Below, piece by piece: positions 46,924 through 55,150 of a DNA stretch of 64,000 nt. This DNA comes from Desulfobaculum bizertense DSM 18034. GTDB taxonomy: Bacteria > Desulfobacterota > Desulfovibrionia > Desulfovibrionales > Desulfovibrionaceae. The translations under genes were made by a program, and so were the position numbers. The stretch is taken from contig NZ_FUYA01000006.1 of the NCBI RefSeq assembly GCF_900167065.1, forward strand, positions 124,001-188,000, written 5' to 3'. Position 1 is the stretch's first letter; each line of letters begins with the position of its first letter. The notes under the pieces are model-generated. The model saw only the letters and a list, made by a program, of their open reading frames with translations, was not told where the DNA came from and searched no databases.

Positions 46924-48270
46924 TTAGAGTACGGGGAGGTACTTGTTAATCTCGAACTCGGAGACGTGGGTACGGTACTCGTCCCACTCAGCGAGTTTGT
47001 TCTCGACGAGGTTCCGGTGGAGGGATTCGCCGAGGGTTTCTTTCATAAGCTCGGACTTTTCGAGTTCCTTAGCGGCGGAGTAAAGGTCGCCGGGGAGGGA
47101 TTCGATGCCGTGGGTATCCATATCGACTTCATTGAAGGCGAAGATGTTTTCTTCAACGGCGGGAGCGAGCTCGTAGCCTTCCTCGATGCCTTTGAGGCCA
47201 GCGGCGAGCTGGACAGCGAAGCAAAGGTAGGGGTTAGCAGCCGGATCGGGGTTACGGAGTTCGATACGGGTAGCGGCTTCCTTACCGGGCTTGTACATAG
47301 GCACGCGGATAAGAGCGGAGCGGTTACGCTGAGCCCAAGCGATGTACACAGGGGCTTCGTAGCCGGGCACGAGACGCTTGTAGGAGTTCACGAACTGGTT
47401 GGTAACGCAGCAGAATTCCTTAGCGTGCTTGAGCAGGCCAGCGATGTAGGATTTGCACTCAGCAGAGAGGCAGTTGGGGTCCTTGGGATCAAAGAAGACG
47501 TTGCGGCCGTTCTTGAAGAGGGACTGGTGGACGTGCATACCGGAGCCGTTCTGGCCATAGATAGGCTTGGGCATAAAGGTAGCATAGGCACCGTGCTTGC
47601 GAGCGACTTCCTTAACGACGACGCGGTAGGTGGTAGCGACGTCGGCCATTTTAAGGCCTTCGTTGTAACGGAGGTCGATTTCGTGCTGAGAGGGAGCGAC
47701 CTCGTGGTGGGAGTATTCGACCTGAATACCCATACGCTCGAGGGCGAAAATGATGTCACGACGGATGTCGTTACCGAGGTCCAGCGGCGGAGCGTCGAAG
47801 TAGCCACCAACGTCGAGGAGCTGTGGGGACTTGGAGTCGCCGAAGACGAAGAACTCGAGTTCAGGGCCGACATAGAAGGTGTATCCTTTCTCAGCGGCCT
47901 TAGCGATGACCTTGCGCAGGATGTGGCGGGGGTCATTTTCGTAAGGGGTGAGGTCGGGCTTCATGATGTCGCAGAACATACGAGCGACGGGGCGCTCGGT
48001 TGGGCGCCAGGAAACCATCTGGAAAGTTGTGGGGTCGGGGATAGCGACCATGTCGGATTCTTCGATACGGGTGAAGCCGAGGATGGATGAGCCGTCAAAG
48101 CCCATGCCTTCTTCGAAAGCGGCTTCGAGTTCGTTAGGGGTAACCTGGAAGCTTTTCAGGGTACCGACGATGTCGATGAACCAGAACTGAACAAAGCTGA
48201 CGTTGTAGTCACGAACGGCCTTCAGGACGTCGTCAGCGTTTTTGCAATTGAAAACGGGAGTGTTTTCCAT
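46924..48270 (-). CDS. glnA: Glutamine synthetase type I (GSI-alpha)
   Basis: 448 residues from ATG 48270, which has GGAGG 8 bases upstream (two further ATGs at 48285 and 48273 are too close to or overlap that site). Signatures: GMGFDGSSILGF, YVGPELEFFVF, MPKPIYGQNGSGMHVHQSL, and NRSALIRVP with the catalytic arginines. The region SLPGDLYSAAKELEKS near the end is of the alpha subtype and lacks the adenylylation tyrosine motif NLYDLPPEE, so activity is probably feedback-regulated. It makes glutamine from glutamate and ammonia. Codon use is strongly biased to C-ending codons, as in a highly expressed gene. Confidence 0.95.
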   Translation of the reverse strand: MENTPVFNCKNADDVLKAVRDYNVSFVQFWFIDIVGTLKSFQVTPNELEAAFEEGMGFDGSSILGFTRIEESDMVAIPDPTTFQMVSWRPTERPVARMFCDIMKPDLTPYENDPRHILRKVIAKAAEKGYTFYVGPELEFFVFGDSKSPQLLDVGGYFDAPPLDLGNDIRRDIIFALERMGIQVEYSHHEVAPSQHEIDLRYNEGLKMADVATTYRVVVKEVARKHGAYATFMPKPIYGQNGSGMHVHQSLFKNGRNVFFDPKDPNCLSAECKSYIAGLLKHAKEFCCVTNQFVNSYKRLVPGYEAPVYIAWAQRNRSALIRVPMYKPGKEAATRIELRNPDPAANPYLCFAVQLAAGLKGIEEGYELAPAVEENIFAFNEVDMDTHGIESLPGDLYSAAKELEKSELMKETLGESLHRNLVENKLAEWDEYRTHVSEFEINKYLPVL

Positions 48271-48754
48271 GGTCATTTCCTCCAAAGGGTGCTGGGCGTT
48301 TTTTTATAAAAGTGACCGATCAATGGATCGGGGTGCTGCAAACTTTTCAGAGTAATTCAAAAGGCGGGCCAAAAGGAGAAAGTCCCGCTGAGCCAATTGG
48401 ATAGCAAAGGGCGCCCCGGAGTGCAACAAGTTTCTTTTGACATTTTTGTGCATTTTTTCACACTCTTTCACCTTTTTTTATTACTTTTTTGTCAAAAATA
48501 CCTTTTTATCATAACTCAGCCACAAAATTTTGGCAAGCTCAGTCCTGTTTTTTTGGATGCAGCCACAAAAAAGTTCCCTCTCCGTCACGGACTCACAGGG
48601 CAAAAACTTTTTATAAGAAAAAATCCCCGCCCAGCCACGCTTCCCCGCCATATGGCGAAAATATGACAAAAAAGTAAGACGCAGTCACGATGACTGCGTC
48701 TTTTTTCTATTTTGCCCGAATTTTGGAGCTAAAGTGAGAAGAAAGCGTCTCCTC
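48271..48754. other. glnA leader region with palindrome
   Basis: About 480 bp. A hairpin CCGATC/GATCGG (48316-48331) lies 45 bp before the glnA start, within the likely leader. The middle part is T-rich on the plus strand. A bidirectional terminator sits at 48676-48702. No sigma-54 or clear sigma-70 promoter was recognised. No gene is seen. Confidence 0.55.
48666..48708. terminator. Terminator of the citrate-synthase-like gene
   Basis: Perfect 12-bp stem AAGACGCAGTCA (48676-48687) / TGACTGCGTCTT (48691-48702) with a CGA loop. On the minus strand it is followed by ACTTTTTTG, on the plus strand by TTTTCTATTTT, so it can act both ways; the gene that needs it ends at 48755 on the minus strand. 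Confidence 0.88.
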
Positions 48755-50593
48755 CTAAAGGATCTCTTCCTCTCCATCCTCATCGTCGCTCGCCGGGATT
48801 ATCATCTCGTGCCGACGAAGCAGTTCCTCAAAACGGATGTCCGCACCAAGCACGCCCTGAATCTCGGATTCTTCATCATCAACAGGCGTTGCCACGGTCA
48901 GACACAACTTGCCTGTGAACTGCGACTTAAAAAAGTCCGTCACATGAAGCTTGCCAGTTCTGGTCGGCACCGTGAACCACTCACGAGCAGAAAAGTCTGT
49001 GTGCTCGTCAAAAGTCTTGTACTTCTCCACGTCTTCCTTGTGGCAGATGGCGTGCGAAACAAGGTGCCCGTTCGTGTTGATAAGATAGATGTACTGCACA
49101 AACGGGAATTCCTCGAGAAAACCATCCAGAAGCCCCTGCACCTGATCGGTACGCATCTGCCGGATTTCGTTCCGGGCAGACAGCCGGGCAATAATCCGGG
49201 CAGACAGCTTGTGCGCAATGTCCTTGAGGTGGTCGAAGTCCGTTGGGAACAGCTCGGGCAGGTACCGCTTTACCAGCGCCTTCATCTCCGCGTTGGAGAA
49301 ATGCGTGGTGCGACCCTTTTCATACGTCTGCTCAATAGCCCTCGTAATGCGCCCGACAATGGGGTGCCGCTTGTCAATGCGGTCATCTCCAGCCAAAGCA
49401 AGATGCTGGTTAATCCAGTACGCAACCCCGGCCCGACCGGACTTGTCTGTGATGATGATCGGCACAGAGCGCTTCAGAATCTTCTCCGTGTCAAAGATAT
49501 TGTAGATTTCCTCATTCTTGATGAGTCCATCCACATGAATCCCGGCACTTGTCGCGTTAAAGTCACGCCCAACAAATGGATAATTGTCTGGAATCCGGTA
49601 GCCAAGCTCACGCTCAAAATACTCGCCAATCTCGCTAATGGTCTCGGTCATGGCGGCGTTGTCATCACCTGTCAACGAAATGTATTCCATGACCAGAGCT
49701 TCCAGAGGCGCGTTACCGGTCCTCTCGCCAAAGCCAAGCAGCGTTCCATTGGCTCCACTGCAACCATACAGCCACGCTGTCGCCGCATTGGTCAGTACCT
49801 TGTGGAAATCATTGTGTCCGTGCCATTCCAGCCATTCGCTCGGAACTCCGGCGTCCTGTGTAAAGGCGTTCACAATGCGCGCCACAGAGCGCGGAAGCGC
49901 TGCTCCCGGATACGGCACGCCAAAACCCATGGTGTCGCAAAGGCGAATCTTGACTGGAAGCCCGCTCCCCTTTGCAAGCTCCATCAAACGAATCGCAAAC
50001 GGCACACAAAAACCCATAATGTCCGCACGCGTCACGTCCTCAAAATGACAGCGTGGAACAATTCCCCATTCCAGAGCCTTCTCCACCAGCTCCAGATAGT
50101 CATCCATCGCCTTCTGGCGGTCTTTTTTGAGCTTGAGGTAGATGTGATAGTCCGAAACAGAGGTGAGCATACCCGTCTCTTTCAGCCCCATCTGACGCAC
50201 AAGCTCCAGATCATTCTTGTTGGCACGAATCCAGCCCGTGACCTGCGGAAAGTCGTAGTCTTTGGCCAAACACGCCTTCACTGCGCGCTGGTCTTTTTTG
50301 GAATACAAAAAGAACTCACTCTGTCGAATCAGGCCAGAGTGACCACCGAGCTTATGCAAATAATCATAGAGTGTTGCAATCTGACGGACGGTGTACGGAG
50401 GCCGTGCCTGCTGTCCATCACGAAACGTCGTGTCCGTAATGAACATGGGATCTGCAGGATGCGGGATGGTGAACTCACCATCAAAGTTGATGCGCCCGAC
50501 TTTCGTATATGGAAAGTTCTCGCGGAACAGTTCAGGACTGTCCGGGTTCTGCAAGCGATGCAGACCGGGGCTCTTGAATGTCAAGACGGACAT
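48755..50593 (-). CDS. Homocitrate/Re-citrate synthase-like enzyme fused to a Cache-like domain
   Basis: 612 residues from ATG 50593 (AAGGAG 9 bases upstream). The N-terminal two thirds form a DRE-TIM metallolyase of the isopropylmalate/homocitrate synthase family: TDTTFRDGQQ (53-62), CDTMGFGVPYPG, and the metal site HGHNDFH. In desulfovibrios, which lack a common Si-citrate synthase, such proteins are candidates for Re-citrate synthase, so condensation of acetyl-CoA with oxaloacetate is the best guess. The last 140 residues (about 470-595: FVQYIYLINTNGHLVS, REWFTVPTRTG, GVLGADIRFEELL) resemble a Cache/PDC sensor domain, odd in a soluble enzyme without signal or membrane segment; it may be an allosteric domain. 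Confidence 0.8.
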   Translation of the reverse strand: MSVLTFKSPGLHRLQNPDSPELFRENFPYTKVGRINFDGEFTIPHPADPMFITDTTFRDGQQARPPYTVRQIATLYDYLHKLGGHSGLIRQSEFFLYSKKDQRAVKACLAKDYDFPQVTGWIRANKNDLELVRQMGLKETGMLTSVSDYHIYLKLKKDRQKAMDDYLELVEKALEWGIVPRCHFEDVTRADIMGFCVPFAIRLMELAKGSGLPVKIRLCDTMGFGVPYPGAALPRSVARIVNAFTQDAGVPSEWLEWHGHNDFHKVLTNAATAWLYGCSGANGTLLGFGERTGNAPLEALVMEYISLTGDDNAAMTETISEIGEYFERELGYRIPDNYPFVGRDFNATSAGIHVDGLIKNEEIYNIFDTEKILKRSVPIIITDKSGRAGVAYWINQHLALAGDDRIDKRHPIVGRITRAIEQTYEKGRTTHFSNAEMKALVKRYLPELFPTDFDHLKDIAHKLSARIIARLSARNEIRQMRTDQVQGLLDGFLEEFPFVQYIYLINTNGHLVSHAICHKEDVEKYKTFDEHTDFSAREWFTVPTRTGKLHVTDFFKSQFTGKLCLTVATPVDDEESEIQGVLGADIRFEELLRRHEMIIPASDDEDGEEEIL

Positions 50594-50701
50594 TTGGGGA
50601 CTCCTTTGCACATGGAAGTGTCTTTATGAACAATGGAAGGAAGGCCGTGAGTGTTGCCCGAAGATACCAAAAAAGACAAACTTGGCAAATCAAGAGTTTG
50701 A

Positions 50702-50743
50702 GTCGGGAAAAGAAAAGGCGAAATGCGTCTGCATTTCGCCTTT
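50702..50743 (-). terminator. Terminator after the 50755-51516 gene
   Basis: 13-bp stem AAAGGCGAAATGC (50714-50726) / GCATTTCGCCTTT (50731-50743), followed on the minus strand by TCTTTTCCCG. It separates the unknown gene from the citrate-synthase-like gene. Confidence 0.88.
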
Positions 50744-50754
50744 AAATACCGTTA

Positions 50755-51516
50755 TTATGAACGTCTCGCGTGTATTCGCTCCAGCTCTTCATGAAGGAGC
50801 GGATGTTCTGCATTCAGGCACTGCGCCTCACTCAGCGCCTTGAGAGCCTCATCCTTCCACCCGCCAGAGCGCCAGCTCCGGGCAGCAAGCAAAAAGCGCA
50901 ACTCTGGCTCCTCACCATAAATGGATGCCAAAAGCTTTTCATAACCACTGCCAAAAACCTCATGCACAAGGTCACGCCGGGCCACCAGAAAACGGGCCAA
51001 AAGCTCATTTTCCCGATGCCGGGGCAAGTACTGGGTCAAAAGCCGACGACAGTTGAACAAAATAAAACGAATACGGTTTATTTCGCGATGAATGCTTTCA
51101 TTGGTCTGATCAAGCACATGCATAAGATCCTGAGAAATCGCATGCACATCAGCAGAAAGCTGGCGCCGATGAAGCTCGCGAAACCACGGAGCATAGTTTT
51201 GCTGCTGGTATGCGTCTTCCTTGAGCTTCATGGTGTCATGAAAAATATATCCCATGCTCCAGTCCAAAAACTGACCAAGCAGGTCATTTTCCGACGCATT
51301 TTTTTTAAAAAGCAGATGTGCGGTGTCCTTGAGACGCCACAGCAAGCCCTTGTTGGTCTCCAGACCAAGCAGGTTTTTCAACTGCACAAAATCAACGTGT
51401 CCGGTCCTGTCAAAAGCCCTGAATTCCGTCTCAAGCTCGTGATGGGCAAGACAAAAATCCCGCACGACATCACGGACAAAATCAGGCTTTTTGGCACGAA
51501 TCCATGCCTTGGACAT
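50755..51516 (-). CDS. Protein of unknown function, helical
   Basis: 253 residues from ATG 51516 (AAGGAG 11 bases upstream); a frame open to 51579 lacks support. Not recognised. It is charged and predicted mainly helical, with many His/Arg/Leu stretches (RELHRRQLSADVHAISQDL, RRLLTQYLPRHRENELLARF), and the C-terminal part (about 215-250, RSWRSGGWKDEALKALSEA) looks like one TPR-type helix pair. No signal peptide. It is divergent from the tail-fibre-like gene, with a 285-bp shared upstream region, and has its own terminator. No function can be given. Confidence 0.78.
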   Translation of the reverse strand: MSKAWIRAKKPDFVRDVVRDFCLAHHELETEFRAFDRTGHVDFVQLKNLLGLETNKGLLWRLKDTAHLLFKKNASENDLLGQFLDWSMGYIFHDTMKLKEDAYQQQNYAPWFRELHRRQLSADVHAISQDLMHVLDQTNESIHREINRIRFILFNCRRLLTQYLPRHRENELLARFLVARRDLVHEVFGSGYEKLLASIYGEEPELRFLLAARSWRSGGWKDEALKALSEAQCLNAEHPLLHEELERIHARRS

Positions 51517-51801
51517 TGCAGGGAGACTCCTTTCCCCAAGCGGGGTTGATAAGCAGACACACCACCCAGCCGCATTCAAAACTCATGCGACAAAACGGCG
51601 TCGTTCTGTAAAGGCGTATAAAGGAATACTCAAGACGGTGCAAAACAAAATCGCAGCACACAAGCACGCAAGCGAAGTAACCAATCCGCCCCTCTCCAAG
51701 GCACTGGGCCAAATGCGGCAGATGGCAGAGCTGCCGGAGCTTTCTGCCTGCCCATGCTATGTGGCTTGGCAAAACGCATAACGCCAGCCAGAGGAGGGCA
51801 T

Positions 51802-54800
51802 GTGACAGTCGATACCACACACAAAGACCACCTGGACTTTTGGGGCAATGGAAGCACAACGCATTTTCCGTTCCCGTGGATTCTTGATGATGAAGAAGAC
51901 AGCCTTCACGTCTACTTTCTCCCTAATGATTCCGCAGCAGGACAAAAGCTCGTTCAGGGAATTGATTACAAAATCATGGGTTCTCCAGAAACAGGAGAGG
52001 GGGAAATCCTCTACCCCCTGGCGGAAGATGCACAAGCACTTGCGATGAATGAACGCCTGTATATTATCCCAGAACTCAGCATCAGCCAAAAAAACAGCTG
52101 GAGATATTCCGGGGTCACCGACCTCAGCCTCATCGAACAGGCAGATGACCGCCTCACACGTATATGCCAGCAGCTCCGGGGAGAAATCCAGCGTTGCGTC
52201 AGGATGGACCCCAGAGATGGACAGGACCCTTCAGAATTTATTGAAAAAATCAAAAGCGTCCCCCAAAAGGCAAACCTGGCAATAACTCAGATCAAGGAAC
52301 TCCACGAGCAGGTTCAGTCGACAACCCAAAAGTCAGTCAGTCAAATTGAATCGCTGACATCTGCGACAGACGCCAAAGCAAAACAGGCTCGGAGCAAAAT
52401 CGACGAAAGAACCACTCAGTCGCTAAGCCAGATTGAACAGCTTACCCAGGGGGCACAGGTAGAAGCACAGCTTATCCAGGCGCAGCTTGAGAAAAAAGCT
52501 CAAGATTCAGTCAAACAAATTGACGAATTAGCGAAGACGACAAAAGACACGGTCCAAAAAGCCCACACCCAACTTGATGCAAGCGCAGCACAGTCAATTC
52601 AGCAAATTGATCAACTCACACAAAGTGCTGAAGCTCAAGCCCAGTACGCACAGGCTGATATTGAAACACAAGCAGAGCAATCCATCACCCGCATCCAGCA
52701 GGAAGGACAAAAAAACATAAGCCAAATGGCAAACAGCATGGCCACGGTTCAGGAAACAGTGCGGAACTCAAAAAATGACATTCAAAAAACCGCGCAAGCG
52801 ACTGAACAAAAATGTTCAGCAATACAGGACACAATCCAAAAGCTCACCCAAACGACCTCAAATGCTGAAAAAAAAGCCACTGATGCGACAAAAGAATCCG
52901 CTTCCGCCATTGAGCAGGCGCGCCAGGCCTTACACCTTGTGCATGGGGTAGAAACTGCAGGCCTTGGGCTGCTCTATGATGGGGTTCGAAAACTTCTGGA
53001 CGCCCCACAAAGCTCAGCCAAAGAGCGGCAGTGGGCTATTGAATCCATTGACGCCCTGCCCCTCGCATCGCTTTCCACGGTCACCATTGCAGGCGCTCCC
53101 CGCGTTGAGCTTCTTCTGACTGGCGCGCTCTATGGCATAGATCCAGCCCTGAACTACGGTCAGGAAAACACGCTTCCACAAGACTGCTACGCGGTCCTGC
53201 GCATCAATGACACCGAGCTGTACGCCAGCTTTTTGGAACAAAAAAACGGCAAAGAAATACGCACCAGAATACTTCTCCACCCTGTCTACAGCTCTGCCGC
53301 ACAAGTGACAGGCATCCAGGCCGGAGACACGGTAAACTGCGCCATCTGCACTAGACGCGCATCGCACGCCCTGCGCGGTCCCGTTCTTCGCGAACGCCAG
53401 TTCTTTACCAACAGCCTGCAAAAGCTGTGTGCCTGCCCCAGCCCTCTTAGCTCTCTTCCCGTGGCCCCGCACTGGACAACTCTTTCCGCAGGCGCTTCAC
53501 AGGATGGGGCCTCGTCTGTCAAGTTTAGCTCGACAAAACCCGCTCATGCCCTGTTTACCGGGCTAGACCTTTCGCGCTCCTACCTTGTCGAAGCACAGGT
53601 TTCCCTGAGCGCAGGCTCCCTTGCCTTCACCGCAGAAAGCACCGACCCAGCCAACGCCTGTTCTGCATTTTGCAGCGCAACGCACGGGACCGGCGTCCTA
53701 AGCTGCATGCTTCCTGCCGGGCGGACACAAAGCAGCTGCGGCTTTGTCACTGGTACGCAAGGAGCAACAGGACGCTGCACAATCACCCGCATCACAGAAG
53801 TTCGACCTCACGACCTGTGCCCCAGTCTCAACAGTTTCTGCATTGGGACCTTTTCATTCTCCTCACACTGGTCGCAGGATGCCTCTGGAGCGCTGAGCTG
53901 CAAAAAATGCGGCTATGAATCCCTGAGAATCGCAAAGCCACTGCGCCCCCTCACACCGGGCAGGCGTTATCTTTTTGAGGCCGTTTTGACGGGCACAGAC
54001 TGCCGGGCCGCCCTGACCCTGTCCACCCCTCGCCAGCTCACCAAGCTCTCGGCCAAGCCCACGCGTCTCTGCCTCTCCGTTATCTGGTCAGAAAAGACTC
54101 AGGTCACGCTCACCACGGTCAAGGGAAGTGCCCAGCTTCTCGAATACCACATCTGGGAGTTCCCAAGCAGCACAGATCCGATCTTGGGTCGTCTGGCCTG
54201 CGCCCCTGTCCTCTCTGGCAGCCTTGAGTCGAACAGTCTGGGAGCAGTTCAGGACACGCAGAATGCACGCCTTCATCCCTGCGTTTCTCTTGCCGATGAT
54301 GCCACTTCGGCCGAGCCGCCCTGCGTCTCGGTGCAGGCTCCCGCAGGCGAGCAGAGCATTGCGCAGCGTGTCAGCAGCAGCGCGCTGTCGGGCAGTTCCA
54401 TCCTTGCCTTCTCTTTTGATGCTGCACACGGGATTCTCCAGTGCAACCTCGCCGCCGCAGCAGCGTTTTGTGGCTTTTCATCGGCACAGGACGCTCTCGA
54501 CTCCGGCGTTCTTGTTGTGGAATATTCCCGGCGAGCAAAAGGATTCTCTCCTGTTCACCCCGCGCAGTACCCAATGCTGTTGCCCGGCGCTTTTGTGCTC
54601 CTCATCCAGCCGCAGAAGCTCACACATGCCCTTCTTTCAGAGCTGTTTGATGTCGCCTTTCCGCAGCAGTCAGCCCGTTTTAGTTCAGGAGTACAGTATG
54701 TTCTCTCTGCCCACTTTTCCCCGGCATCGCTGGACTGGAGCGCCGAGCATGGCAGCTTTGGCGAAGTTACGTACACCCCTTCGGCACAGAGCAGTGATTT

Positions 54801-55005
54801 CACGCCTGTTCTCGCGCTGTGGCCCTATCTGAGTCTTTGCGACGGAGAGTATCTCATGGTCTGCATGTATGAGGAGTATTTCGACAGTAATCATGGCTCG
54901 CTGAATGTTTCGGATTCTTCCGGCACGGACTTTTGTCTGCACGGCGAGAAGCTCCGGCGGTCCGGCGCTTTTGCGCTGCCACTTGGCATTCAAGAACTGA
55001 AATGA
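51802..55005 (+). CDS. Orphan phage-tail-fibre-like protein with coiled-coil stalk
   Basis: 1067 residues from GTG 51802 (GAGGAGG 4 bases upstream; a frame open to 51754 has no such site). The N-terminal 125 residues (FPFPWILDDEEDSLHVYFLP, GIDYKIMG) resemble the adaptor domain at the base of T7-type tail fibres. Residues about 150-400 are a glutamine-rich coiled coil containing four 29-residue repeats (52333-52680; SVSQIESLT, SLSQIEQLT, SVKQIDELA, SIQQIDQLT). The remaining 660 residues are Ser/Ala/Cys-rich, predicted beta, with several carbohydrate-binding-like stretches. No other phage gene lies near. It could be a remnant, a domesticated fibre or a part supplied in trans; fibre identity rests on pattern only. 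Confidence 0.65.
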   Translation: MTVDTTHKDHLDFWGNGSTTHFPFPWILDDEEDSLHVYFLPNDSAAGQKLVQGIDYKIMGSPETGEGEILYPLAEDAQALAMNERLYIIPELSISQKNSWRYSGVTDLSLIEQADDRLTRICQQLRGEIQRCVRMDPRDGQDPSEFIEKIKSVPQKANLAITQIKELHEQVQSTTQKSVSQIESLTSATDAKAKQARSKIDERTTQSLSQIEQLTQGAQVEAQLIQAQLEKKAQDSVKQIDELAKTTKDTVQKAHTQLDASAAQSIQQIDQLTQSAEAQAQYAQADIETQAEQSITRIQQEGQKNISQMANSMATVQETVRNSKNDIQKTAQATEQKCSAIQDTIQKLTQTTSNAEKKATDATKESASAIEQARQALHLVHGVETAGLGLLYDGVRKLLDAPQSSAKERQWAIESIDALPLASLSTVTIAGAPRVELLLTGALYGIDPALNYGQENTLPQDCYAVLRINDTELYASFLEQKNGKEIRTRILLHPVYSSAAQVTGIQAGDTVNCAICTRRASHALRGPVLRERQFFTNSLQKLCACPSPLSSLPVAPHWTTLSAGASQDGASSVKFSSTKPAHALFTGLDLSRSYLVEAQVSLSAGSLAFTAESTDPANACSAFCSATHGTGVLSCMLPAGRTQSSCGFVTGTQGATGRCTITRITEVRPHDLCPSLNSFCIGTFSFSSHWSQDASGALSCKKCGYESLRIAKPLRPLTPGRRYLFEAVLTGTDCRAALTLSTPRQLTKLSAKPTRLCLSVIWSEKTQVTLTTVKGSAQLLEYHIWEFPSSTDPILGRLACAPVLSGSLESNSLGAVQDTQNARLHPCVSLADDATSAEPPCVSVQAPAGEQSIAQRVSSSALSGSSILAFSFDAAHGILQCNLAAAAAFCGFSSAQDALDSGVLVVEYSRRAKGFSPVHPAQYPMLLPGAFVLLIQPQKLTHALLSELFDVAFPQQSARFSSGVQYVLSAHFSPASLDWSAEHGSFGEVTYTPSAQSSDFTPVLALWPYLSLCDGEYLMVCMYEEYFDSNHGSLNVSDSSGTDFCLHGEKLRRSGAFALPLGIQELK

Positions 55006-55036
55006 TAGCCCTTTTGGGCACACGACCACGCAGCTT

Positions 55037-55070
55037 CCCCTGTGGGACTATTCCCACAGGGGTCTTTTTT
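55037..55070 (+). terminator. Terminator after the tail-fibre-like gene
   Basis: 11-bp stem CCCCTGTGGGA (55037-55047) / TCCCACAGGGG (55052-55062), followed by TCTTTTTT. Confidence 0.9.
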
Positions 55071-55095
55071 CCTTACCCTAAGGAGGTCTGTGCAG

Positions 55096-55116
55096 ATGAT
55101 AGATTTCGCTTCGTAG
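55096..55116 (+). CDS. Possible six-codon leader ORF before topB
   Basis: AAGGAGGTC, a near-perfect ribosome site, stands 7 bases before ATG 55096, which opens a frame of only six codons (MIDFAS) and a TAG stop at 55114. It is the strongest ribosome site in the region, yet it does not serve topB (start 55151). It may be a translated leader or chance. Confidence 0.3.
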   Translation: MIDFAS

Positions 55117-55150
55117 AGCACTGATGCACCAGCATGGAGGCAAACGACTC

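Noticed and set aside
50755-55005. A prophage or tailocin around the tail-fibre-like gene
   Set aside because: Neighbours are an unknown protein, a citrate-synthase-like enzyme and topB. No terminase, portal, capsid, baseplate, integrase, lysis gene or attachment repeat is seen.
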